Shown piece by piece: positions 39,000 through 49,480 of a stretch of 64,000 nucleotides of DNA. The notes under the pieces are model-generated. The model was not told where the DNA came from, searched no databases, and was given only the letters and a program-made list of their open reading frames with translations. Location of the stretch: positions 63,124,578 through 63,188,577 of the forward strand of contig NC_091014.1 in assembly GCF_041296385.1 (NCBI RefSeq), written 5' to 3'. The stretch is from Aphelocoma coerulescens (lineage: Eukaryota > Chordata > Aves > Passeriformes > Corvidae). Position 1 is the stretch's first letter. Each line of letters starts with the position of its first letter. Made by a program: the position numbers and the translations under genes.

Positions 39000-39272
39000 C
39001 TCCTATAATTTGCCAGGTTCCTGTTCTCTCTCTCTTTCAGTCTCCCTCATATACTCCCTCCATCTGCCATCATCATCCTTTTCCCTGATCATTGTATCCC
39101 ATTTTCATCTTTCTTATTCCTACCTTCCTTATTTTTCTTCACTACTTTTTTTCCTTCTTCCATCCTGCCTCTTTCCCCTGATTTTCCCATTTTATACTTT
39201 CCTTTTTTCCTTCTTCCTTATTTTTCTATTTTGCCAGTTTTGCTTACTCCCTCTCCTGTCCCATTCCCCATG
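39000..39272 (+). repeat. long pyrimidine-rich tract
   Basis: About 270 bases dominated by C and T, for example CTTCCTTATTTTTCTTC and TTTCCTTTTTTCCTTC. On the minus strand, which is the TMEM178B sense strand, this is a polypurine tract. Confidence 0.7.
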
Positions 39273-40087
39273 GCGTGCACTCAGAAAATAATGTTCTAGG
39301 TAGTTCTGCAGCCATAGAGCCATAAGAAGAGTCAGCCAACCTATTTAGAAACCCAGCCAGCCATTCCCATAGAGTCTTCAGCATCACAGGCTATTCTATA
39401 GGCTGGCAATTTCAGCTCCCACAGGCGTAAGGGAACCAGAATAAAAACCAGCACCCTCTGGAAGCAAGTGTTCAACATCTTTGGGAACCCAATGCAAAAG
39501 CCTGACTGGGGCTACACCGTGCTACAGGCTTTGAGATGGATGTGCAGAGACTGCCCTTAAACTTCAGTAGTTGTCTTGCCTAACACTGCTGTATGGTGCT
39601 ATAATCAGTGGGAAGAGAGGAGGGAAACAGCTCCAAAGAAGAATTATTCCATAATAAATAGTTGTCTCGGGGTGGCTGTTAAGATAGCCTTAAAATTAGC
39701 CTAAATTAATAGCCTAACTTTCAGGCAGTAAAAACTATGTAACATGGAACACCTGAGACAGAGGACAAAATAGAAAGGGAAGTCTGCATGAGGGCAGAAA
39801 AATGGTAGAAAGTAGAGGAAAATCAAGAAAGACACGAAAGCTACCTTGTTTACTAGTGGACAGACTAAAAAAAAAAGTCTTTGCTATATCAGCAATACAT
39901 AGAGGGCCAGAGTTACAGACAAGCTGAACAGCTCCCATTGATTTCTCCCACATTTCAACTGCTCAGCAATTCTAGAAGGCAGAACCCTAAAACCTCTCCT
40001 GAGCTGGGGACTAATCTAAAAGACTTGCCTTTCACAGCTACTGCTCTGGCCATGTCACCCCCAAAACGCTGACTTCATTACATTTTG

Positions 40088-40166
40088 CACGGGGCTGCTC
40101 CTACTGCGGAGAACAGAGGAGCGAAAGAACAGAGAATTAACGCTAACGGCTCTCGCAGAAAAGCGG
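40088..40166. other. local CpG cluster
   Basis: Seven CpG dinucleotides fall within about 80 bases (CACGGGG, TGCGGAG, AGCGAAA, AACGCTAACGG, CTCGCAG, AGCGGGG) in a window where CpG is otherwise scarce, and a few more lie at 40240-40315. It is too small for a CpG island. It may be a regulatory element with low germline methylation or a remnant of younger inserted DNA. Confidence 0.4.
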
Positions 40167-41734
40167 GGAATAGATGAGAAATCTGTCTCAGGCTATTTCC
40201 CTCACACCCTTTTCCACAGTATAATTTAATCTCCTGACAGCACGGCCTGTCAAGTCCCAGAAGGGAGTGCATGTGCACTCACAGGCTGCTGCGTCTGGCT
40301 GCTGAGGCAGCGGCGGCTCAGCTCTACAGAGATGTACACAGCAAACTGCCTCTTGCCAAGACTGGGAAGCACATGGGCCTTGTCGGGGGGGTAAAATCAG
40401 TGCTGCCTTCTGCAGCTGGTGGGAATTGGCCATGTCATGTGTTTATCCACTCTGTATGAAGACATAGGATTTAAATCATCAAACACAGTGTTTGAGTGGA
40501 GTGGAGTGTTGCTTAGCCAGTGGTACTGTCTGTTCAGGTTCCTATTCAAAGCTTCTCTGCAAGGCAGGGTACACAAGCATGTAGGGGACAGGGTGAAAGG
40601 TAGGAGATGGAAATTTCAATTAAATTAAGAAAGGAGGAGGCAAATATAAACCTGCAGCAGAGGCTAATAACAATTTTGAGAATAATCAAAGCCTTCTATG
40701 TGCAGCATCCCAAACCACTGCAAAATTGGCGAGTTTTATAGATGGCTTAGTCCCCGACCAGCTCCTAGGATCTTCACTTGCTTTTTGGAATTAAGGGACC
40801 CAACACACTACAAAAGTAATGTGGTGTTAAGAATGTTGATTCTGGCTTAGAAACAGCATAACTGCATGCTACCTGTATCAAGACTTCTGGATATGCACAA
40901 AACATTTGCGGCCTATAGCCTCCAAAACTCCAGATCCTGGCTTGAGGATGGCTGGGAGGAGAGGTCAATGGAGAAAACTCCTTCAGCTGTTTTGGTCTCC
41001 AGAGTATTTGCTGCACAGTGCCTGGGGTGTTAGAATCAAACCTCTTATGAAGTAAAAATTGTATCTACAGAAAGAAAAGCAAGCAATTTTCAAAATGCTT
41101 TCATAGATAAAAAAGGATATAAAATGGAATCTCTAGTATAGAGAGAGCATTTTTTACTTTTCTGGGTTTTTTCATGTTTTATTTTTCAGTTTATTTTTTA
41201 CTTCACTTGTGTAAAGTATCTTCAAAATAGCCTGTGAGCTAGTAAATCAATACAGCCCTTTGTCCAGGAATGCTTTTGGTTTGGTTCCCATGCCTAGTCT
41301 CTAAGCTGCACTGCCTTTTCACCAGTCTCTAAGAACATCAGGACTTTTGAGCTGAGTTTAGGACATCCCAACAACAGACCCCCAGTCCTGGAGTTCATTT
41401 TCTTCATTGGCCCTGCCCAACCTGGAACTGAAGAGCAGTCACTTATATGATTTATAAGGAATTCTGGAAATCTGCTTTTACCCTAATGAGAAGGTTGTTT
41501 CCATTTTCTAATACCAGTTAGTGCATAGAACTGTGTGCTATTACTACCTTAGCCTTCATGATCAAAACCACGTGACTTGTTTGTAATTTTATAGTAGTCT
41601 CATCCTGTGACCATTATCTTCTCATGGTTTTTCCTGCCATAAAAGAATTTGCACTGGAGAGGCTCTAGAAAAGAAAACAATTACACTATTTGAAAGTCAT
41701 GGATGCTTTTACTCTATGGTCACATCTATTAAGT

Positions 41735-41756
41735 TAACATGTAACCTTACATGTTA
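41735..41756. repeat. perfect inverted repeat, 10-bp arms, 2-nt spacer
   Basis: TAACATGTAA and TTACATGTTA separated by CC. AT-rich, probably of no consequence. Confidence 0.7.
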
Positions 41757-41978
41757 CCATTAACATTTGGAAGATCTATCTGGCATTTCTTTCTTTTAAT
41801 TCAGTGTTAGTAAGTTTAAATAGGAAGTGTTAGTCTTGGTTAGGAAGAACCTGAGTTTGAAGGAAATGCTGTGTCTGGAAAATGCCCCAAAGGAAGGAAC
41901 AAGGATGGGACGTTAAAGATCTGCCTTACAAGTAGGGATTATGAACAGAAGCACACACAAGCACAAGCCAAGAGACAC

Positions 41979-42382
41979 ATAGAATCACAGAATAGTTTGA
42001 GTCAGAAAAGACCTCTGAGATCATCAAGTCCAACCATTAATCCAGCACTGACAAGTCCACCACTAAATCATGTTCCTAAGTACCAGATCTACACGGCTTT
42101 TAAATACCTCCAGGGCTCCCCCACTTCACTGGACAATCTGTTCAAGTACTTGACAACCCTTTGAGTGAAGACATTTTTCCAAATATCCAATCTAAACCTC
42201 CCATGGTGCAACCTGAGGCCATCTCCTCTTGTCCTATCGCTTGTTACTGGGGAGAAGAGACAGATCCTCACTTCACTACGCCCTCCTTTCAGGCAGTTGT
42301 AGAGAGCAGTAAGGTCTTCCCTGAACCTCCTTTTCTCCAGGCTAAACAACCCAAGTCCCCTCAGCTGCTCCTAGTACAACTT
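41979..42382 (-). mobile_element. CR1 LINE 3' end fragment
   Basis: Starts with the complement of the CR1 tail (ATAGAATCACAGAATAG), then 'AAAGACCTCTGAGATCATCA', 'CTTGACAACCCTTTGAGTG' and 'CTCCTCTTGTCCTATCG', ending in the 'CAGCTGCTCCTAGTACAACTT' segment. This is the standard avian CR1 3' UTR with a small piece of coding end, about 400 bases and 5'-truncated. Orientation is the same as TMEM178B. The open frame at 42161-42622 overlaps it and is not a gene. Confidence 0.9.
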
Positions 42383-43192
42383 AAAATACATCTATTCCAA
42401 TTTATTTTGTATTTAATTTGTATTTCAGAGGAAGTGGTGAATACAAACAATAGCAATGATTTCACTATTAAATATGGCTTTCTGAAACAAAACAAAACAA
42501 AACAAACCAGGCATCACCTATTAGCAAGTATAAGAGGAGAGAGGAAAAAAGAGACAGTGTTTGGGCTGGATCACCTCACTGATGAAAGGAGACAAACCAT
42601 TGCTTGTGTATATGTAATTTAGTGGTTTGTGGCAAATTTTCCCTCCATTTTATGATGAGGGGTGATGTTCCTCAAAGGTGTTGTCAGTGAGTAGACCAAA
42701 ACCCCTTTGACTCTACGTCCCACTGTACCTTTCCTTTCAATAAAAACTACCAGCTGTGAGCCACCTCTCAAGCATCTCATCACACATGTACTGATATGGC
42801 TGAACAAGATCCTCTCCCCACTCCTCATTCAGATCAGGGGGTGGAATATGAGGAGACAAAGGGAAGAGATGACACAGGAAGTGGAGCAGAGATGGGAAAA
42901 AGACGTAGCTAGAAAAAAAGCTAATAGAGTGACAAAGCTATTATATTCAGTTATAGAGAACACTCACCCTCAGGAAATTAGGTGATTTGGGGCTTTTCAA
43001 CAGAATTATCAAGGAAAGGTAAGAACTATTATCTAATATAATTTATTTTATAGGGGAAAACCTGAAAAGCTAAATAGAATAGCTACACAGGAAAATCAAA
43101 AAGATATGTGCATAAGGTATCCTTTGTACAGCTGGATCACAGAGGACACTAGTCCTGGAGCCCACTGTACAATACCATTAATATGGTTAAAC
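42383..43192. other. intronic DNA between CR1 copies
   Basis: Contains an (AAAAC)n run at 42485-42507. No gene or other repeat recognised. Confidence 0.5.
42485..42507 (+). repeat. (AAAAC)n microsatellite
   Basis: Four AAAAC-type units in tandem, about 100 bases beyond the 5'-truncated end of the CR1 copy at 41979-42382. Confidence 0.8.
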
Positions 43193-43436
43193 TAAAAGAA
43201 GAGATATTTACATTAGATATCAGGAAGAAATTCTTTACTGGGAGGGTGGTGAGGCACTGAAACATGTTGTCCAAAGAAGTTGTGGATACTTATTCCTGGA
43301 AGTGCTTAAGGCCAGGCTGGATGGACCAGCAACCTAGTCTACTGACAGGTGCCCCTGCCCACAGCAGAGGTGTTGGAACTAGTTGATTTTTAAGGTCCCC
43401 TTCAGCCCAAACCATTCTATGAGTCTGTGATTGTGA
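43193..43436 (+). mobile_element. CR1 LINE 3' end fragment
   Basis: Plus-strand sequence 'TTAGATATCAGGAAGAAATT' then 'TTTACTGGGAGGGTGGTGAG', 'TTAAGGCCAGGCTGGATGGA' and the end 'AACCATTCTATGAGTCTGTG' reproduce the CR1 3' UTR through to its tail. It is 5'-truncated, about 245 bases long, and antisense to TMEM178B. Confidence 0.9.
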
Positions 43437-44841
43437 GACACAAATGCTCTACACACAAGGTGCCCACCTAAAGAGTACACAGAGAGTGCAAAAGGCAAGC
43501 AATCAGTGGTACAGGATAAGAGAAACTCTCCAGATGGGATACAAGTGAGTGCACATCTATCTGCATGATTTTTTTTCTACCATGTGTACTTAAGCAACTA
43601 TTTAGGAACAATGGGATGAAAAATAGCATAATTAATAACAGAGTGATTTCCATGGAAGCTGTTCTGATTCTGTAGACTGACTCTGACCCAGGCAAAAGGC
43701 CCCTTGCTTCCACATGAACACCTAAACTTGACTGAAGACTGTATTTGGGGAAACAACAGTGAAACATTATCTAGGGAAGGGACATGCAGTGATCACTGCA
43801 CCTTAGAGAGGAACCTCCAAGCTCTTGCTAGTTCAGGTCTGGTTGGCACCATCTCCTTTTCCTCTTCCTTTCATACACAGGCTCATGAATGATGCTATTA
43901 ATCAGCATCAAGTCCCCAGAGTACCTCCTGCTCTGGAATGCCACTGATGAGCAGATGGGATTTTTGGCAAGAAATGACCTGGCACGAAAATGAACAGAGG
44001 AGAAGAGTACTAGAGGGGAGGGGAACTGCCTGAAGCTCCTCATCTAAAAGAATGGAGGAAAAGAGATTTATCTTCTCTGCCGCTACCACATTCCAATGTA
44101 CAGTCATATAAGGAATTATCAGAAGCCACCTGTGCACATCAACACAAGCCAATTTCCTTCCTTAAGGGTCTGGTATATCTACATTTGTGTGGATATATCT
44201 AATGGGTAATGCTAGCACCTACCTACAGTGGTTCAATGCAGGTTAACTAAAAAACGTTGACTCAGCCTCCTAGATGAGCTCTACAGCTCACACTGATGTC
44301 CAGGCAGATGCTGTGCTGAGAACCTACCTGGCTATTTTAAACTAGCAGGGCCACAACTGTCTGAAGTGCAGCAGTGTCAGCCTAGAAGAAATGCCTGACC
44401 TAAAAGTCTTTTGAAGCCTGTTGCTCATTGCTCTTCCACATCTTCTTTTGCTCAGCAAGTAACAGACAGGCTTCCCCCTGACAGTCATGAAATTCACATA
44501 CAGGAGGTGTGAGCCCATATTCTTCAGTCATGAAATGGGCAAAATATCTCAGGAAGTTTTTCCACATTAAGCATTACAGGAAACAGCATCACTGAGTGAA
44601 AAGAGGATTCATCTTACAGCTCAGGGAAGACTCAGTTTTAATTCTGCAAATCTCACTGGTGATAGTGGAAGCTGGGGAGATACATCCCAGGTTACAGTCT
44701 GCACTTTTGGAGTGCTACAATGCTGAAATTCACTGTTACACATCTTGGATTCAAACATGAATATAATACTTGAAAGAGCAAAAAAGACTATTTATTTCTG
44801 ACCTACTTCTCCTTTTTTTTAATTAATCTTATGTCTTCTTG
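43437..44841. other. unique intronic DNA, no gene seen
   Basis: No recognisable gene or repeat. Weak MIR-like text around 44520-44560 was not convincing. Confidence 0.5.
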
Positions 44842-44845
44842 CATT

Positions 44846-45193
44846 TGCTTATTACTGTATCCCATAGCCATAGGGAGGAGAGGAGAGAAGATCCAACAGG
44901 CAGGAATTGTGCAGGAAGATTGATGTATTTAATTATTTTACAAACTCTTTTATAGACTTTTTTATTCATAGTCTAATTGGTCCAAGGATCAGCCACCCCT
45001 TGGGGTGACTGGCTAAAATCCTAAAACATCCATTGTCAAAATATTTTTCTACTGTACTATAAACAAAGCTCTGCAAGGTCGCAGGTGTTCATAGTTTATA
45101 GAACTCTGCTAATATCTTCCGTGAGAGAGAAAAATATTTCACGGGACTGGAAAGAAGCAAGAAAAATTCTTGCTAGCAGCAATATTGTATCCA
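44846..45193 (-). mobile_element. probable solo LTR of an avian endogenous retrovirus
   Basis: Read on the minus strand there is a compact promoter. A CCAAT box (complement at 44976-44980) lies about 25 bases before a TATA box (CTATAAAAG, complement at 44947-44955), with an AATTAAA-type poly(A) signal about 20-25 bases further on. The segment with GGTCCAAGGATCAGCCACCCC, the 14-bp palindrome CACCCCTTGGGGTG (44994-45007) and ACTGGCTAAAATCC resembles LTRs common in songbirds, as I remember them. The proposed ends (TG at 44846, CA at 45192-45193) are flanked by a 4-bp CATT on each side, but such a short duplication may be chance, so the boundaries are tentative. No viral coding sequence is present. 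Confidence 0.55.
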
Positions 45194-45459
45194 CATTTGA
45201 TGAATTAAAAACACACAGCAGAACACAGTTATTCTGTCAACAAAGCAGTGTGGGTGCAGCCTAGGAGACAAGCACCTGTTCAGGGATCATTAGTGAATGG
45301 AGAGGGAAATCCCTGTCCCACGCTCTCACTTCACACACACTTTGAAGAGACACGTGGTGCATTGTTTGGTGATGCACATGGCATAGAAATACTTCTTTCT
45401 ATAGCTCATGCCATACAAGGCTCGAGAAACACTTTACAAATACTAACAAATGAAGCCCC

Positions 45460-45640
45460 ATCTCTATAACATCAGGGTAATCACCTCTCTTGATGTTATC
45501 ATAAGTCTCTCAACTTTACTTGTCCTACTCTATTTTATGTGAAGCCCTAACTCTCAGAAGTCAAATGATTTGCAAGATCCATAGCTATATAGTTGGGCAG
45601 CAGCTGGCAAAAATCAAGTCTTATGATTCAGAAATCTGAA
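45460..45640 (-). repeat. MIR-like SINE relic
   Basis: On the plus strand, 'TTTTATGTGAAGCCCTAACT', 'CAGAAGTCAAATGATTTGCA' and 'AGCTATATAGTTGGGCAGCAG' follow the reverse complement of MIR (attttacagatgaggaaactgag; gttaagtgacttgcccaaggtcacacagctagtaagtggcagag). It is highly diverged. Confidence 0.55.
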
Positions 45641-46515
45641 AGTAATTGAAAAAGTTTCCACTTGAGGGAAAAAAAAAAGTCTTGGTTCTTAAGTAAATTC
45701 TCTTACTGCATGGCTGGCTTCCGATTTCTAATTCTTAGGCTGGTAAATTGGAGCATTTCTCCATTAATGGGCAAGTACTCTTATCCCTAGCTGGCAGATC
45801 AGAAAATTACAAGGCAGCACTAAACCTGGCTACAGTGTAAGTGAGTAAGTGAGTATTCAATGCAGGTAAATTCCTGTTACATGCTGCAGCATTGAGCTGT
45901 GCCTGTGAAAAGGGCAAACAATGCATTTAAGAACAAAACATGAGCAAAGTCTGGAGCAAAATCCAACTGTCTTACTCTTAGCCCAGTGTTTCAACATCCA
46001 AGCGTGCTCTTGTCTAAATTTGGAATTCAGAAAAAAAACTCCTATTTTTAAATAAAAATCTGCAAGCCTACCTACAGGGATATTTGAGGAAAGAAAAACC
46101 TAGGAAAAACCACTGGAGCCTCTCAAACCTAATTAGGGACCTGAAGAGAAAAAGGAGTACATTTTTAAGGGACTTTGAAGGTATTGCCTTCTGTTTAGAT
46201 TGCAATAAACTATGGATGATTTCCTAGCCCAAGCAGCAGCAAGAACAACAGCAACACTTCTAGACCCACGTGCTGCAAACCAGCTCAAAAGACAGCAGAC
46301 AACAACAGGATTAGGGACATTCCCAGGAGCTAAGGAGTTAAGCAGATTTCATTCCCATTCATTACGCATCATTAAAAAGTCATTACAGATCCATCTCTAG
46401 CATAGCTGGGACCCAGAGAGCTTTTGTTTTGCTTGCGTGTGACACGAGCTGGAGCCCACACAGTGTTTAGTGCCTGCTGAACAGGGTGATAGGAGCTGTC
46501 TCATGCAGTGAGGAG

Positions 46516-46578
46516 GTTGCACATCATTCCCAGTGAGTTGCACATCATTCCCAGTGAGTTGCACAGCACTCCCAGGGC
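46516..46578 (+). repeat. three tandem 21-bp units
   Basis: The unit starting GTTGCACATCATTCCCAGTG occurs twice exactly (46516, 46537) and a third time with changes (46558). It is a small minisatellite. Confidence 0.85.
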
Positions 46579-49239
46579 CACTGACTTTTCACGGACAACA
46601 CCTTGCTGTACAAATAAAACAAGAATCATACAATCTCCTCTGACTTATCCTGCTGTCCCCCTCTGCTCCACTTCCCCCTGGGTGAGACTGAAAGCTGGAC
46701 ACCTAGAGGAATAGAGCAATCGGTTTACACCACCCAAACGTGAAGGAAAAGAAACAGCAAAACAAAAATTAGGCAAATGCAAAAAATAAACAATCTCTCC
46801 CTGAAAAAGCTTCAATAACAAAGAACCCTTTGCAGGCAGTTTAATTTCAACACCTATCTAAAGGGAACAAGAGGACTGGATGGCATTTAGGTCCATAAAG
46901 TAGGTTATAAACAGTTACACAAGCACAACACTATATATTATGACATACAATTTTATGGAGGCCTTCAAATGAAAATAAAAACACTGGGTAGTTGGGACTC
47001 TCTCACACGACTACAAAAAGTCAGGAAAGAAGAGATGATACCAAGAACTGATAAACTGTAGAGGAGAAAAAAAGCACCAGAGAGAAGGAGCTAGTAAACA
47101 TTTTATTTTAAGATATTGTTTTATTTGTTTCAAAAATAATTTGGTGGGTTACTTCAATTGATTTCCAGGTTAAACAAACTGAGTAAAGCTTCTGTGAGCT
47201 CTCTTCAAGGCATAGCTGTTAAGTAATGGAAAACACCCCCTTGAGTAATAAGTAATCAAGCCAGGATATAGGGAGGGATTTTAGGAACAAAATACCCTAC
47301 ACAAATTAGTTAGTAGCCATCTCTCAGATGTCTTCTGTTCTCTTTTTAACCCTGGGGAAGAGAAGGGGTGAAAGAGATAAAGAAACTAGAAACAAAATTA
47401 TAATAATGCTGTACCCTTCTCCTTGCATCTGTCAGGATGAGAGTGAAAGCTTTTCTTGGAAGGTGAAGGTCAGGGGAGACAGCTACAACACATGAGTGTG
47501 CAAGTCCAGAGGTCCTTCAGACTTCCCACGATGGAGGAGCTTGGCCTCTGTACCCTGCATTGATCCACTGGCGCTTCCACACATAAAAATTGATCGGACT
47601 GAAACTATCCATGCTCACCCAAGGGATTCTGCCTCTAAGCTACTTCTGTTTGCTCCCAGAGCAGCAGATAATGTGAGCAAACTTGCCAGAGCAACAATGT
47701 GGGCACTATGGCAGAGCTCACTGCCCTAGTGATTGCTGCTGTAGTGCCTTTTGAACTGGATGTTGACAGCTCCCATCTCCTCACAAACCAGAGCTGAACC
47801 CATGATAAAAAGCACCCACTTTACACCAAATAAGGAGGACCTTCCTGATAAAAACATTGTGTGTGAGCACAGAGCAGCCCTCCCAAACAACCTATAGCTT
47901 CCTGGGATGCGACCATTATCACCAACACTACACATATGGCCAACTGGAACATGCAGACCAGGTTACCGAGGGGACAGAAATCATCCATGCATGTAAGGAA
48001 CAAAATCTGTCCTGCAAATGAACTGTTTCACAGACTGAATCCTTTTCGGAGAAGGTATGTTTATCATTCCCACTTTTCACAATGGGAAACAAGTCCTCCT
48101 TCTTTTCTCTCTGCCTTTCAACTTCTCTTTTTCTCCCCATCAGTGGCTATTGTTTGTTGTGTGGGCCACATTCCTGTCTACTGTAAAATCCTCTGACTGC
48201 AAAAGAGAAGGCTGCAGCAGAAATACAACTGGCACTGAGTGCCAATTCCCTCATTTCCTCCTCTATCTCTTTCTCTCCATGAGTCAAGCTCTTGCTCCCT
48301 GCTTCCACACATGCACACAGCAGGGCACAGCACCCTTCTGTATGAAAGCGACATTTTGTTAAAGCAGCCTGAATTCTAAGTGAATTCCTACTCCAGCTTT
48401 TACCCTAACACTATTCTGTTGTCCTAAATCATGTAGCTTTCATGTAGCTTTTCTCTAGGTAGTTCCAAAATAACAACACTTCCTAACTGTACCATATGGC
48501 TGTCAAGGGACAGCCAGCCATAGGTCACACTGACACAAATTCCAGCAAAGGCTTAGTCTCTGCAAAGAAACATTTGAGCACCTTTTATTAACACTGCTGA
48601 TTGCATTAAGCTATAGAGTCATAACCTCAAATAACAGAAACATTCGCCGAGACAAATGAAAAAAACCAACGGCCTAGGTAAGGTCTAAATGCCCACTCTT
48701 TTATTCTGGCTTCTGGTTTTGAAGCCTTCACTCCCCTTTATAAACTAATTAGCTTTATATACCTAAGCTAAGATTTCTTTTCTTTACTTCTAACCACCTG
48801 GCTCAGTATTCCCAAACACACTTACCTAGGAAGAGGTAACTATGCAATTACAAACATGTCCTTTTGTAGTTCATATCATTTCATCTTTCATAGATCCCAG
48901 TTCTCAATATCATACAGAAGGTAAATCATCATCTCCCAGGAGTCCATATGAACAGAGCCAAGAAGCTTATTCACTTGAGACCTTGTTTATCTCCTGTTCT
49001 GATGATTAACACTGTGAGCAAGGAGGGACTGATGCAATCTGGGTTAAAACCAATATTCATTAAGTGACAGTAATGACCCTCACTCCTTCAACAGAAGCAG
49101 ACAGATGCTGTGGGTCAGGCTGTTGCTTTCCTCACATATTTTATTTCAAATGAGATAATGCTGTTAAAAAGCACCGTGCTAACAGCCTTAGAGACAGAAG
49201 TCCACCATGTGCACAGACAGGTAACACAGGAAAGCAGCA

Positions 49240-49480
49240 GTGGTGATCAAACATCTGAAAAACCTGACAGAGGGGATCAGAGTTTGAGGGGAATTCAGGG
49301 TGTTCAGTCTCCAGGAAGCTGAAAGGAGATACAGCAGTCTTGAGACATGTGAAGGGAAACTGTAGAAAGGCAAGCAATAAGCAGTTCTCCTTGCTTACAG
49401 GGAACAGGTCAAAAAACAAGTTTAAATTGATTGTAGTGAGCAAGACACAGGTTAGATCTTAAGAAATTGTCTCCAGTGGG
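49240..49480 (+). mobile_element. decayed CR1 LINE fragment
   Basis: 'TTCAGGGTGTTCAGTCTCC', 'GAAGCTGAAAGGAGATACAG', 'CTTGAGACATGTGAAGGG', 'AAGCAGTTCTCCTTGC' and 'ACACAGGTTAGATCTTAAG' follow the end of the CR1 coding region and the start of its 3' UTR in plus orientation, with many mismatches. The tail is not preserved. Confidence 0.65.

Larger units (their letters stand above)
36606..41978. other. intronic DNA with low-complexity tracts and a foldback
   Basis: No gene seen. It holds the foldback at 37583, an AT/CA-rich microsatellite at 38060, a pyrimidine tract at 39000, a CpG cluster at 40088 and a short inverted repeat at 41735, listed separately. The remaining sequence is unique. Confidence 0.5.
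45194..49239. other. mostly unique intronic DNA
   Basis: Contains a MIR-like relic near 45.5 kb and a 21-bp tandem repeat at 46516. The region 48560-49080 is AT-rich and evenly composed, with TAATTAG near 48747, but carries no recognised element. No gene seen. Confidence 0.5.

Noticed and set aside
42161..42622. 153-codon plus-strand open frame
   Set aside because: Its first half is antisense CR1 3' UTR; not a gene.
48560..48860. AT-rich block with TATA-like and TTTATT strings suggesting another LTR
   Set aside because: No paired ends, no duplication and no coherent promoter order.
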